DNA of 64,000 nt from Phytophthora sp. 'mugwort' (lineage: Eukaryota > Oomycota > Peronosporomycetes > Peronosporales > Peronosporaceae). The stretch lies in NCBI GenBank assembly GCA_033558025.1, contig JAUCEF010000007.1, forward strand, positions 1,302,001-1,366,000, in the 5' to 3' direction. Positions within the stretch are counted from its first letter, which is position 1; each line of letters opens with the position of its first letter. The position numbers and the translations under genes were made by a program. Of this stretch, positions 1 to 12,210 are shown piece after piece. The notes below the pieces were generated by a model, which had not been told where the DNA came from, did not search any database, and saw only the letters and a list, made by a program, of their open reading frames with translations.

Positions 1-990
1 CAGGCTCAACCATCCAGAACTCTGCCAAATGACGCGTAGTGTTGCTGTTTTCGGCACGGAACGTCGGACCAAAGGTGTACACCTTGCTCAATGCGCACGC
101 GTACATCTCTGCATGTAGCTGACCAGACACGGTCAAATACGTCGGCGTACCAAAAAACTCCTCGTCCTTTCCATCTGGATGGTAAGGAAGAACGTTACGC
201 AGCAACCTTTAGCTACAAATACGAATCTCGACAGCCTCAGCTGTAATATCAAAGGTGACACCAATACCAACCGATCTTAGCGATACGGAACATCTCGCCG
301 GCTCCCTCGCAGTCGTTCGACGTCAGGATAGGACTGTGCAGGTGCAAGAAGTCGTTCTCCTGGAAATACGCGTGAAGCCCTTGACTATACAGATACATAA
401 ACATCAGCATGAATGATTACCTACTATTCTTTCCGGATACAATCGCAGCCTTACCCGAGAGCGTTGCGCACGCGGGTAACGGCCCCGAACGTGTTGGTGC
501 GCGCGCGCAAGTGCAGGTTCTCGCGGAGGAACTCGAGCGAGTGGTACTTCTTCTGTAGCGGATACGTCTGCGTTTCGCACTTGCCGAGCACTTCGAGTGT
601 ACTCGGGCGCAGCTCCAGGCGCTTCTGCTTGCGTCCAGGCACCTCGCGTAGCTCTCCCTCTGCGAAGACGCTGGAGCCGACCGTGATATCACCGAGCTTG
701 GCACCCAGCGCCTCAACTAAAGCCCCTTCTGTCTCCTCGGCCGGCAGCGTGATTTGCAGCTCACCCAGACAAGAGCCGTCGTTGACGTTCACGAAACTCA
801 CGGACTTGTGTTTGCGCACAGACTTGACCCAGCCGCCCACGGCCACGCGCGAGCCGCTATCAAGATCCCGCGCATCGCGGATGGTAGATCGGCGGGACAA
901 TATCTTGGTGGACACTTCGTGCTGCAGATGGCGCGCCGGGGACCTGCGCCACGTCATGTGCGCGGCGCCAAGACCGCACCTTCCGAGCAT
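1..990 (-). CDS. Asparaginyl-tRNA synthetase, mitochondrial type (3' end beyond window)
   Basis: Class II aminoacyl-tRNA synthetase that charges tRNA-Asn. The first exon (990-455) carries an Arg-rich, acid-poor N-terminus suggesting an organellar transit peptide, then the OB-fold anticodon-binding domain ([24 protein letters not shown]). It ends in donor GTAAGG in phase 2. Exon 2 starts at about 384 and encodes [15 protein letters not shown] and the class II core ([10 protein letters not shown]). A further exon up to the window edge encodes [20 protein letters not shown] and [20 protein letters not shown], which are diagnostic of AsnRS rather than AspRS. The C-terminal motif 3 lies outside the window. 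The gene is divergent from the DENND6-like gene. The start at 990 is the first Met of the open frame; a Met 11 residues downstream is also possible. Organellar location is inferred. Confidence 0.92.
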
Positions 991-1736
991 GACCGTGACT
1001 GACGATGCGTTTCAACCACAGATCAGGCGATTTGATCTGCGATTGGTAAGAAAATGAAAGGGGCTAGATGTGTAAATCTATTGTATTGTTTTGACCAATC
1101 GTAGGTAAATTGAAGTGGGCATGAAACGGTTCAAGTCATTTGTACCCTTTATCTACTTACCTCAGACACTGTCTGAGACAGCACTGCAGCCTTCAGCAGC
1201 AGCTCGCTGCGCCAAAATACTGTGAATGGGTAGTCATTCGCGCTCGTGGAGAGCCCCATTGGTTGCAGTTGGCTTCGTCTGGACAAGCATCTATCGTTGC
1301 AACAATTGTGCGTGCAATCATCGACAATGCGGCCACACTTGTCATTCACACCGGCGATTTGTGCTCGCTACGGGCGATTCTACCGATAAGAAATTAATGT
1401 TCCTTCACAAAAGTAACACATATGCGTTAATACTTCTATTGATGGTGGCATGCCGACTTGATTGACGGTTGCTGGTTTACAGGTCCGGCCGACTAAGAGG
1501 ATGATAAAGAGGTTGTAATGAGATGCACAATCCGCAGCAGTTGACCGAGACTAGGCTTGATTCAGCCCTGACTAGACGACGTCTTCTAACATGCTAAATA
1601 AAGCTCAGGGGGCTGGGAAAAATCTTTTTTTTCTTAACCGTACGTATCGCCCATTATTTCCACCACCAATAAACGATTTTTGTCCCGTCCATAAGCCAAT
1701 CAGAATCAGTCGAAACAACGGTCGGGACCCAAAGCG
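991..1736. promoter_or_regulatory. Divergent intergenic region, AsnRS / DENND6-like
   Basis: About 750 bp between two divergent starts. Small ORFs at 1140-1465 on both strands have no recognisable domain and look like chance. A pyrimidine-rich stretch around 1620-1690, with CCATTATTTCC and CGATTTTTGTCC, resembles the Inr-like plus T-rich core elements common before oomycete genes, and lies 50-100 bp before the DENND6-like ATG. No other feature is seen. Confidence 0.35.
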
Positions 1737-4322
1737 ATGCACGCCGCTACCGACGATGATAGCTCTGAGACCCAGGACCTCGCCTGCCCCTACGGCCTGC
1801 GGGCGTTAGCGACTGTTGTGTTCGACGTCGACTCGGGACAGAAGCTAGATGCGCTGCATCCTCCTACCTGCGGGCTCTCAGAGGCGGCTAAGACGAGTTT
1901 AGCGCATCTGTCGCTGCCCCACTGCAACAACCAGGACGAAGGCGACACGCAGTTCATAGTGCGCTTCCAGGACAATCCCGATGAGTCCGTAGTTGCCGCT
2001 TGATTTTTGCTGTCTTTCGCATTTCCTGTCTAATTAGCGAATATTTTAATAGCCCTGAGCTCCTGTTCGGCTTCGTGTTGTTCCGTCAGCAGAAGGACAA
2101 GTCTCATACCCGCGGGTACTTCCAGAAGGCGCTGGTGCTGGTTAGCACGAAGCCGTATGTAGATCTTTATGACCGTGTGCTGCGTGTGATTGGCCCGCTC
2201 TTCTTCAAGGTTGGCCCGCAGGTCTTGGCAGCAGTCTACAACAACATCAAATCGTGGTATGTTACAGTGCTCTTGGCTAGCGGCGACGGGTTGGTCCTGA
2301 CTTTGTATGATATGCTATGCGTTTCAGGCCTGAGCTTAAGCATGGCACCCCCGTGGTACTGCCACTTGCTGGCACTTACATCTCCTGCATCATCCCAGAG
2401 CTGCTCAATTATGATCATCTCGATACAATGTACGAGTCCGACGCAGACTCACCTCTGCAGGCGCATTTCATCATCGAGGGAGACGACGATGCCACAGACG
2501 TACCGGATTTTTTTAATGATAGCGACGAGGATGACGAAGGTGCAGAAGAAGATACTGAAGAGACCGTGCTGGTAAAAGCAGGCAATTTCGTAGTGTCACG
2601 AAGACAACACCCACCGTCGCCATCGTTTGGAGATCTACTGCTCTCAAAACGGACTCATCAGTCGACTCCATTTGAGGTACGTTTGTCTAGCCTGCAACAC
2701 GCAAATTTCCTGTTGTCCAATATTTTGTCAAATTAAACTCTTCCTTTTTTTACTTATCAGAACATCGGCCTGTACTCTAGTTTCGTGGGACTTGAAGAAT
2801 CTCTATGGCTTCTATGGCAGCTCGCGATTACCGGAGAGAGTTTTCTTATTTTATCTCCTCATGCCAGAACTTGCAGTCAAGCTGCTCTCGCATTTACCAG
2901 GTTTGGCTTTCTCCGATTGAACTGAAAATTAACGATATCTAATGTCCAGCTGCTTGTTGCCAGTTTAATTGCGCCACTGCAGTTCCAAGGCGATTGCCGA
3001 CCGTATTTCACAGTCTACGAAGCCGACTTCGATGTAGGTTGTCCATTAAAACTTTACAGAAGCTTTGTTATTAAATTCTGACGACGTATGTTGACATTTC
3101 AAATAAATAGACGCTCGCAAGCAGACAAAACAATGGTATCAGCAACCCGAAAGACGTGACTGTCATCGGAACCACAAATCCGTTCTTTATGAAGGTCTGG
3201 GTTAGAGATTTTCTTACTGTATCGGGGTGATGAACTAACCCAATTTTCTGTGTAGTCGCTGAGCCACTGGCCGAACGCTCTAATTTTCCCGTTCTTAGAA
3301 CCTCCAAACGCAAAAGCACAGCAGGGAAAAGGTCACAGAAGCTCATATTTCGTTATAGTCACTTCAGTTATACCAATAGAGTTCGTTTATTTTATTCTTT
3401 TGCAAAATATAGGCCTCGCTGGAGCAGAACATGCAGAGACGGAGGAAATAGGCACTATCTGTCTCCGTATTCAGAAGAACGTGGAGCTGGATAATTTCGA
3501 AAACAGTCATCGCCCCATGGTAACTGATGAAAAGATGCTTATTCTCCATAATCTATCCCTAACGGATCGCTTCTGCATACTCAGCTTTTAAGGCGTTGCT
3601 CCCGCTACATGGCCACAGACGTCACTGTTCTTCATCAACTTGTTTCTCCACCGGAAGTTCACATCACACAGACTACCAGCCAGGAAGAAGAACCATACGC
3701 CAACATTAACAATGCAGTACTTCGAAAGGTATTGGGATGGATTGCTTGCCTGCCAGGACCATAGTTGTGCGACTGCTCTTAGTACCTAATCAATATTGCT
3801 TGCTTGATACACATACAGCACTTCAGAAAGCTCACGAAGGACTTCTTACATCCGTTTCAGCAGTACTTCGGTATTTGGAAAGCGGGTGGGAGGCGGTCGA
3901 ATTTGTACATGAGTGCTGAGGACTATATGAAGCCTTTTACTCTGCCGGAATTTCTCTCAAGTATCAAGCCACGGAAGCTTCCTCCACAGATCAAACAGGC
4001 CAAATGGAAGGCTCTGTACACGGCGTTCGTCAAGGGCCCCCACTTTGAGCCGTGGTTCACTTTCCATCGCCAACGCTGCATTCACGACTTTGCGAATACT
4101 CTCCGCACCCTCCGAGACAGTGTCGATGCCGGTTTACTGTTGAGCTCACCCTTTGGAGACAATTTATCGCAGGAACAGTACGCGAAGCTGAAGAAGGAGA
4201 TGGAAGTCGCACTAGAGCTGGAGAAAGCTCGAAGCGAAGTGGATAAGCAGCAAATTCGGACAATTAAGAAGCACTTGAAAGCAGTTAAGGAGAAGCTTCG
4301 CTCTTTCAAGCACACTCAATAA
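1737..4322 (+). CDS. DENND6 (FAM116)-like DENN-domain Rab guanine nucleotide exchange factor
   Basis: Multi-exon gene for a DENN-domain protein of the DENND6/FAM116 family, which in animals activates Rab14 on endosomes. Exon 1 (1737 to about 1986) gives the uDENN start with GDTQFIVRFQDN. Exon 2 (about 2051-2254) gives LLFGFVLFRQQKD and GYFQKALVLVS. A phase-2 intron joins NNIKSW to PELKHGTPVVLPL. Later exons encode EESLWLLWQLAITGE, GDCRPYFTVYEADF, TNPFFMKSLSHWP and a C-terminal segment (EPWFTFHRQRCIHDF) that ends in a charged helix. LWxLWEL, DFRPYFTxHD and NPFFxKxLQHWP are signatures of DENND6. An acidic insertion (about 2510-2570) is probably a disordered loop. The gene converges on the GST zeta gene, with 81 bp between the stop codons. 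Exon borders are read by eye; the middle of the gene (3000-3800) is least certain. Confidence 0.85.
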
Positions 4323-4403
4323 GTAACATCTCAAACGCGAACAAAGGGTGTCAATTAAGACTTCTGCCACAAAGCTGGACTGGAACTAAATTGCCTTGCC
4401 AGT

Positions 4404-5075
4404 CTAGTTGACTGCATCAGGTTGTTTGGACGGATGCGATTTCTGGAACGCTGGTACGGCTTGCAGCCCCGCAGCAATGCGAGCGATGGTCGGGTACTTG
4501 GTCATGTCTACGCCGACGCGGTTGGCGTTGTACACTTGCGGTTGCAGATACAAATCCGCCAGCGTGACCTCATCCCCGACGCAATACGTACCCGCCGTCT
4601 TAGTCAGCTCTTGCTCTAGCGCTTCAAAACCTCGCTCAATCCAGAACCTGCTCCACGCCTGCTTCTTGTCGGTTCGTTGCTGTTCCGGTACCTCCTCTGT
4701 CGCTTTGAGTTGCACAATTAGGTTTTGGATCGGCTGGATATCGCAGCCAATGATGGCGCAGAGGTTGCGCACCTGGGCGCGGGCGAACGGGTCACTGGGC
4801 AACAGCGGCTTCTCCGGATGAGTCTCCTCCAGAAACTCGAGGATGGCGCCAGACTGTGGCAGCACGTGGCCGTCCACCACAAGCGTTGGAAGGCGCTGGT
4901 TCGGGTTGAGCACGGTGTAGTCGCCCTTAAAGTGCTCGCCACCGTCGTTCAGCAGGTGCACGCCGCGGTACTCGTAAGGGATGCCCTTCCACTCCAGCGA
5001 GATCCGTACGCGCCACGAGCAACTACTGCGCCAATACGAATACAACACATGATTCTTCTCCTTGGTCGTCCCCAT
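4404..5075 (-). CDS. Maleylacetoacetate isomerase / glutathione S-transferase zeta
   Basis: Intronless 223-residue protein, the usual length of zeta-class GSTs. These isomerise maleylacetoacetate to fumarylacetoacetate in tyrosine/phenylalanine breakdown, using glutathione. The N-terminal thioredoxin-fold domain begins LYSYWRSSCSWRVRISLEWK; SSCxWRVRI is the zeta-class catalytic signature (Ser and Cys for GSH activation). It continues with NPNQRLPTLVVDG and LPQSGAILEFLEE (cis-Pro loop and GSH gamma-Glu binding QS). The C-terminal helical domain has CDIQPIQNL and YCVGDEVTLADLYLQPQVYN, also zeta hallmarks. The protein is presumably cytosolic, with no targeting peptide visible. The gene is divergent from the next gene, with 207 bp between the two start codons. 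Confidence 0.96.
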   Translation of the reverse strand: MGTTKEKNHVLYSYWRSSCSWRVRISLEWKGIPYEYRGVHLLNDGGEHFKGDYTVLNPNQRLPTLVVDGHVLPQSGAILEFLEETHPEKPLLPSDPFARAQVRNLCAIIGCDIQPIQNLIVQLKATEEVPEQQRTDKKQAWSRFWIERGFEALEQELTKTAGTYCVGDEVTLADLYLQPQVYNANRVGVDMTKYPTIARIAAGLQAVPAFQKSHPSKQPDAVN

Positions 5076-5282
5076 CCTCTCTTAAAGATAAGGCAAAAGG
5101 CAAAGTGAACCTTTCAACTGCAACCTTGAATGCGGCGTCTTTTGTAATTTATGAGACGCAGTGAAGGAAGTTTAGTGTGGCTGACACCACTAATCGGTAT
5201 CACTAACGTCTCACTACCGCCACGGACTCGCGTGTTTACGATTCCTACGTCACTAATACCTCAAGTCTTGAGACCGGCGCGC

Positions 5283-8200
5283 ATGGCCTCGTCTCCAAAG
5301 GACCACGAGGTGATCGACGTGGACAGCGGCGGCCCCGCTATCTTCGAAGGCCGCGGACAACGCGCCCTGATGCTGGATGGGGCGGACGTGCTTGGTCATT
5401 ACGACGATGGCAATGACATGGCGCTCCACAGCAAGGAGAACGAGGACGACGTGGAACTGCACGATGACGCGCAGTCCACGCAGGGCGAAGAGCACGCGTA
5501 CCGTCGAGGGCGACAGGCCATCCCCATGGAGTCTCCAGGCGACGACCTGCATGGCGACAACCTGATGCTGGACGAGGACGAAGAGGACGGAGACCTGGCC
5601 AGACGCATGACCGGCATCGGCGTGCAACGACTGCAACGGCTGCGAGGACGAAAAGGAAGAAGAGGATTCTTTCACTCGGACACGGAAACACGCAGCTTCC
5701 GGTATAGGTCCAATGGGGGGATTTTGCAAAGAATTACGCTCAGAAGACGGAAACGAGAGGACCACGACGTGTTCTGGACGGCCATTGGAGTGCTCACACT
5801 ACTGAGTTTCTTGCTGATGAGCTGCATCACTATATATTTGACACAGACGGACTTCTTCGAGTCCCATCAGAACGACCTGTTCGGAACGACGGTAGATAAT
5901 CGGTTTACGGTGGTGGCTCAGGATGACGCACAGATCTTTTTAAAGAGCGGTACGGAGGTTAATGATGAAGCTCTGATGCCGGTGACTAAAGCCTTTGTTT
6001 CTTATTGTTGATGTGGCGGTGCGACAGGATATTCAAATTCAGTGTACTCGGAAGGTATGATTGCTTTTGATGATGGAGAGCTGAAAATTGGACGCCGTGC
6101 GCTCGAGTCGGAGGATCAACAAACATTTTATGGTGTAACTTTCTTTTCAAACGGCACGACGACATTCACGAACCGGTTGGAATGTAAGTTTTAGGATGGA
6201 TTTACAGAGATGTTTGACTCGTCTCGCAGCGGCTAAACGTTTTAATTTTTTATTGTCGATGTTACAACTAGCTCCTATGGTCGAGGCTGATTATTTTAGT
6301 GTCAGGAAGGGGGTGATTTTTGATGATGGGACGGTGATGACCACAGCTGCCAACAGTTCTGGTGGTGTCAAGGAGCAAGGGGATTTAAATCTCGTATCAA
6401 AGACAGGAGCTGTCGTCACGAGCGCTGGCGGCAAGTCGCTGCTTTTTGTCGACCCAATCGGAACGGTGACAGTGGCCAACACGGAGTCGGATGATCCTAC
6501 ATCAACTGGTATTACAATGGACGGTAGGCGCGGGATCATCAGCATTGGCCATGGACTTATGCTCAAGCATGACGGGAATGCGTCAAGTTTGTCTTCACCC
6601 AAGCCTCTTTATCTCGAGTCGAGCACAGTTTTTGTCGGTACTTCTACGAGCGGAAAAGTCCGTATATCGGTGCCTGATGTCGCTGGTGGTGACAATAACG
6701 GAGACGATGGCGCACGAGCGTTAGAGTCGACAGCCAACGCAGAAGAAAGCGAGAGTGTGACACTGGAAATAGCTGGACAAACGTCTTCGATACAGAAGGA
6801 AGGTGGAGATATCCGCATCATCGGCGGCGATGGCTTGAATATCGGTGGTGATGTGACTCTGATTGGAGGCCAAGCCACCGAATCGGAGTCGGAGTACGGA
6901 TCCATTAAAATTAATGCCAGGCTACACCAGTCAGCATCATCACGTACAGAAATTGGCAGCCATAGTCCAAGTCATGAGGTAAGTATTCACGGCCTTGTGT
7001 CGTTTAATCAGAGATCGGGTGGTGTCAACGACACCACGCAGGTGACGGTGGGAGGCGGCCGATTTAACGTATCAACACGGCGAATCACGCTGGATAATCG
7101 AGCGACAAGCTTGTCGGAACTCCATCTCAACTCGAACGATGTCCGCTTAGGTGCATCTTCACCGTCTGTTCAAGTGGGCAAGGCCGGTTTGTCGACGATC
7201 AAAGTGCAAGGGGTCACTGCTACGCTTGATGCTACAAAAAGTGTTGTAATTGGAGGAAGTGCTGGGTCGATTCTTGTTGGAGATGGCGCAACATCGGGAC
7301 AGGTGACGAAGGTGACATCATCGACGATTGATCTGGATGCTTCACACTCAGTCACGATAAATACGCTCAACCGTGAAGCCATCACGACCATTTCGGGCTT
7401 GGTGCATTTCAACGGCAGTTCGGCTACAAGTTCCTTGCTGTCTATTACGGACGTTGCAGTCAGAGTGAACCCTCTACGGTTTCGTGTGGGCGCTGCTGGA
7501 AAAACGAGTATCGCATCTATCGAGGCGAGCCACGTGAGTATTGGTGGCTCGGGCGCGAATACTACCGTGCTCCCATCTCCTGGAAGCAAGCTCGAGCTTT
7601 TCAGTGCCAGTATTACTATCGGCTCCGAAGGTTGGTTCGTCTATTTGTTGTTAGTTTGTCTAGGATGCTAGTAGTTAAATTTTTGCGTGTTTTGAACTGT
7701 AGTGTCTGAAATCTCAGTGACGGGTAAGTCTGTGGCAGTGGATGCAAAGGAGACACTGTCGGTCGGCGAAGAAGCGAACAAGGTTACGATTGGTAGTAAG
7801 GACGTGGGCAAAGTCAACGTTCAGGGCGAAGCTGTGTCCGTGGCTGGTACGTGTTATATTTATGCAATGCTTGTGGAATGAAAAAATATCGCTAAAGTAT
7901 TTTACTTACAGGTGTAACCACAATCAGTGGCGCGTCTTTTACTGTGCACTCGAACAAAATCCACATTGGCAACAAGTCAACGAGCGATATCACCATCGGA
8001 GCGGCTGAAACAAATGTGGATATTGGATCTCAATCAAAGGTTGTTTCTATTGGTGTGGATAGTCCGACTGTAAATATCGGTTCCGACATTAGCGTTGTCA
8101 ACATCTCTGGTAGTGTCACGATCAATGGACAAGCGTTAAATAGCCGCCGACTTGCTGGGCAGAGTGGCGTATCGAGCAAGACCTACAGTAAATGTTTCGG

Positions 8201-8782
8201 CTACGTCAATGCTGATCGCGTTGCTATATCGGTGTCTCAGACCGAGCCCATTAACGCATTCGTGATTCATTGGGACAACGGATTTTCCTCCGAGCCTCAG
8301 GCATTTCAAGTCGATTTGAGCAAAGAACGTATGCTTTCTGTTGCTTCTGTTGTGAGGAGCGACGACGAAGTGGTAAGGAGATATCTCCAGATTTCTCTGC
8401 ATATTTCTAGCGTTGTGCTCGCTATTCGAAGTGAAGATCCAAGAGACAGACCGAGCAAGATCCGGTACGTATTATTACTTTCTGCAAGCTTTACTCAATA
8501 ATTTGCTTAAGTTTCCATTGATTGCTTCAATGATCTGTTGATAGGTGTCGCGTCTATCGCCACGCAGCAAAACTATCGGACGCTATCGCTATGGAAGTGA
8601 GTGCTCTAGTCGAACACTGCGGTGGCACAGCATGCGCGGATGGAATCTTCTTGGGACTGCAAGGACAGCGAATCATCCCTTACAGTCCCGGTGACTCTTT
8701 CTCCACACAGTGCACTTTGGCTTCAACCACGGCAGGGGAACTGTTGCTTCAAGGTGCCCAGTACTCTTTCGAGGAGCTCTAG
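5283..8782 (+). CDS. Single-pass (type II) membrane protein with long beta-rich fibre-like ectodomain
   Basis: Six exons by eye: 5283-5949, 6028-6183, 6272-7630, 7703-7846, 7912-8464, 8545-8782; the first intron is the least sure. The N-terminal ~160 residues are acidic then basic (RGRKGRRGF, TLRRRKRED) and presumably cytosolic. They are followed by one membrane segment (FWTAIGVLTLLSFLLMSCIT) and roughly 820 extracellular residues with no second membrane span. The ectodomain is a run of short beta strands: FDDGxxxT motifs, then many V-x-IG / T-x-x-IG repeats (IHIGNKSTSDITIG, VSIGVDSPTVNIG), like a beta-helix or fibre shaft. It ends in a Cys-containing C-terminal domain. The topology and FDDG start loosely recall sarcoglycans, and the IG repeats recall phage or giant-virus fibre shafts; neither is firm. 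It converges on the pseudokinase gene, with 53 bp between the ends. Function unknown. Confidence 0.75.
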
Positions 8783-8835
8783 CTGCAACATGGCAATACT
8801 TCGAAGTACAATAGAGTTTTTTGTTACAAATCCTG

Positions 8836-11800
8836 TCAACAAAGCAGCCGCTGAATCTCAAGTGTCTTGTCCAGAATGCCTTCGTGCCCGGGAAAACATG
8901 CCTGAGCAGCCTCAGCAACTTCCCGTACTCCTTCACGACGTGCAAACGCTTGTAGACGCTCGGTACCAGAAAGCAAGTTAACCAGAGCCCAGCTTCCGTA
9001 ATATTGAACATGTTCGTCTGCTGGACAGTTCAACATCGATGCAATGATCGCCCCAAGGCCGCCACGCATCGCAATGCTGTCACACATCAAGTCTAGCTCC
9101 CGACGAGAAATAAAAAATATATAAGAAGACACAAATAATAACAAATGTATCGGTATTTCTCATACCTGATCCTGCGAGCGTTAGCAAAGCCCAGCAACAA
9201 CGCTTTTGCACACCGCAGTGTTGAGGAAATGTTTGCATGGCCTGAAGAACGGCATCAATTCCACCAGCGTCCAGAATTCGTTTGCGGTTGGTTTCTGTAC
9301 AGATATCATCAACACTTGTCAGTCACATAGTTATCGCAACATACTGCAGATAGTTCTCACCAGAATTGTGTGCTAGGTTTGTCAGCAGAACGCAACTCAC
9401 TTCTTGCATTTTGACTTCCAAGTGGAAATTCTTCATCGCTGCTAGCACAGGCTCGACACCACCTTCTGCTACGACGATAAGACGGTTCCGGTCATGATTG
9501 AAAACTACCACACTCAGACATCTGCAACACTCGAGTTGAAGTACAACACTATTTTTCTGCTGATGCATTAAAGCTAGCACCGATTTGATCACCAAACATT
9601 CTGGTAAATCATCTTTGAGTCCATCATCAGTCTTCAGCATTGAAGTGAGCTCCTTAAGAGCTTCAAGTAGTTGCTGGTAGTCAGGAATTTCCACCCGGGA
9701 GTCCTCACTACTTTCTCCAGAGAGCACACGGACCAGCTCCATGATTGGAATGTTCTTAACCGTCTTGCATACTCGATTACCACCGATACTTGCGTCATCC
9801 CAACTGCGGTGACGGCGATGCTGCTGCTGTTTAACGTCGTGACTCGACAATACTCGACCAGGACGTTCTTCACACTCTTTGCAATACCCCGATACTCCAA
9901 CAAGATATCGAGGAGCGTCACATTGAGGTGTCAAGCATTGTCGTAGTTTACGCGCTTGCTCTAAACACAAGACAAGACAGCACAAGTGAGAGTTTAGTAC
10001 CAATTTTGTACATGTAACCACCTCATTGGTACACAAGCAGGTTGATTACCTTCGTCAGCTTTTTTCTTTGCTTGACGCTTCAACTCCTTCTCGAATTCGA
10101 CAACTCTGGACTTAAAAGTTTCGATCTCACGATTGGCGCTCTGGAGCTGCTCGTTTAGATCAGTAATGATCCCTTCGTGCTCTTTTAACTGAGAATTTAA
10201 CGTGAGCAGCTCGTTTCGATCCTCCTCTCGTTGTGAAAGTAATGTTTCATTGTCTCCACTGACTTCACTCCATTCAACTTTAAGTCGAGTCATATCTGTC
10301 AGTAAACATGCCTCACTGTCACGTACTTCTCGGACTTGACGAGACAGCTCTTCAATCTCCTTGTCCTTTAGTGCCAACACATACGAAAACGAAGCTTGAG
10401 AGTCCCGTTTGCCCGTGGGGCTCTGTTGTAGCATACTCGAGTATTTACTCCGCTCCTCCTCCAGTTGTACGAGCTGGCGGCTCGTACTTTCAACTTGTCT
10501 TTCCGCTCTCTTTCGCAGACGCTGTTCCTCTTCCATGCGGTGGATGGCTTGAGCTAACCGGCCGTCAAGATCTTCCAGTACCTCCTTTTCTCCACCCACC
10601 CTTCGAGAAATTACCGCCCACTCGGCTTCTACCGCGTGTTTGTCGACCACAAGCTTCCGTTTTTCTTCTTTCAGCTTGAGAATTTCAAATACGAGACACT
10701 GTGTCTCTTCGGCATCGCTACTCCGTGCAAGTTGCAACGTCTCTACTGTTCTACGCTCTTTATCCAAGGACGCTCGCAGTGCTAACAACTGTTCTGTCTG
10801 CTCTTGATTTTTTGTCACAAGTCGCTTCATCTCCTCGTCGTTTTCACGCTTATTCTGCTCGCTTGTGTGTTGCAGTGTCTGCAATAGCTGAGTCTTCTCC
10901 GATTCGAGCGCCTTTTCTTGCTGAACTCGCTCTAGTTGGAGAACGAGGACGGCAAAGTTCTTCTGTTCCTCAACCAGCTCTTGCTCCACAGCCGCTAGAC
11001 GCTTGAGATCAATTTTCTCTCGAAAAGCTCGTTCTCGAATTTTTAACTCGACTTGCTCGGCTTCTCTTGTTTCGAAATAGCGATCGGCATACAAGAAACA
11101 AGGGAAAGACGACGATGACAACCGCTGCTCGTCTACAGCTCGCTGCTGCTCATTGGCAAGAAACATCGTGAGTAAATCTCCTGAAGTAACTGGAACAGAC
11201 CGTTTGAGACGATCTTCATCCCCGATAACGCCATTCAACGCTAGCGTCAACTGCAAAACCTCACAGAAAACAGGATCAACTTGTTTCGTACACGAGATCC
11301 GATTGAACAATTCGTTGCTGGGCTTCGCACCCGTGCACATTTCCAGTAAAAGAACACCAAACGCGTAAAGATCCTGCGATATCGTAGTGAATACCGCATC
11401 ACTTGATGCATTAGAGATAGGATTTCCAGGTTGGGATGAGCAACGAGAAGCTTGAGAACAAGACCGAGGCGAAGATAACGAGCCGGGTGACGACACAGAC
11501 GAACACTTAGTTGAAGACCACGCAGGTTCAGGAGACATTTCATAGATCGTCTTGAATGCAGCAGTCGACAGTTGAGCTGGAGCTTTACCCGACCGTAAGA
11601 CGAATTCGAGTCCAAAGCGGCGCAACTTGATCCCGTTGGCTCCGTTTAACAAGACTTTCTTGCTAGTTAAACATACCCCCAACGTTTGTTGTTTTCGATG
11701 AAGAAAAACGAGTCCTTCTAGAACTTGGATGGCAATCCAAGCGATCTCTCGACGTGATAATGACACGTGATCGCGATGTAAAACTTGGTACAGGCTGATA

Positions 11801-12126
11801 GGCAAATATTCCATGACGACACATTCATTTGGGACTGATGTATCACTTTGAACATGTTCCAACGGCATTACAACACCAAGAAACTGAACGAGATTCGGGT
11901 GAGGATATGGTGCCACCAATTGCTGTAGAACTTCAAGCGCAACCTTCCAGAGCTCCAATTTTGAAGAAGTTAAGCGGAAGGAGTAGAGCACGACGTGTGC
12001 ACCACCATAAGTACCTTTGCGTACCTTCCAATGAGGTGTTTGAGCCAGCACAGCCTCTTTGTCGTTCTCCAGAGCCACTTCCCAGCGTTCAATTGCCAGT
12101 CCAGTCCATGGCGCTGAGAATTCCAT
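8836..12126 (-). CDS. Pseudokinase, coiled-coil and armadillo-repeat protein
   Basis: Four exons (12126-10050, 9960-9361, 9294-9166, 9092-8836). Residues ~30-300 form a protein-kinase-like fold (HPNLVQFLGVV, VVMEYLPISLYQVLHRD). The catalytic HRD is replaced by LGV (QQTLGVCLTSKKVLLN) and DFG by RFG, so it is probably a pseudokinase. Residues ~370-700 form a long coiled coil rich in Glu/Lys/Gln. Exon 2 opens with a small Cys cluster (QCLTPQCDAPRY, then GYCKECEE; C-x4-C-x13-C-x2-C) that could bind zinc. It continues into armadillo/HEAT-like repeats (ILDAGGIDAVLQAM, YYGSWALVNLLSG). The order kinase-coil-zinc-ARM is not one I can name, and the fold suggests a scaffold. The gene runs in tandem behind RIF1, with 84 bp between RIF1's stop and this start. 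Exon joins were checked for frame. Confidence 0.78.
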
Positions 12127-12210
12127 GATGTCTAGCCGAGAGAGTAGAAAGAATTCTCGTTTTTAACTCCATTTATGCTTGTATTTTTATCTTAACCGAA
12201 ACTCAATGTT

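Noticed and set aside
413..1057. 214-aa plus-strand ORF
   Set aside because: It lies antisense to the conserved AsnRS exon; the minus frame has clear synthetase motifs.
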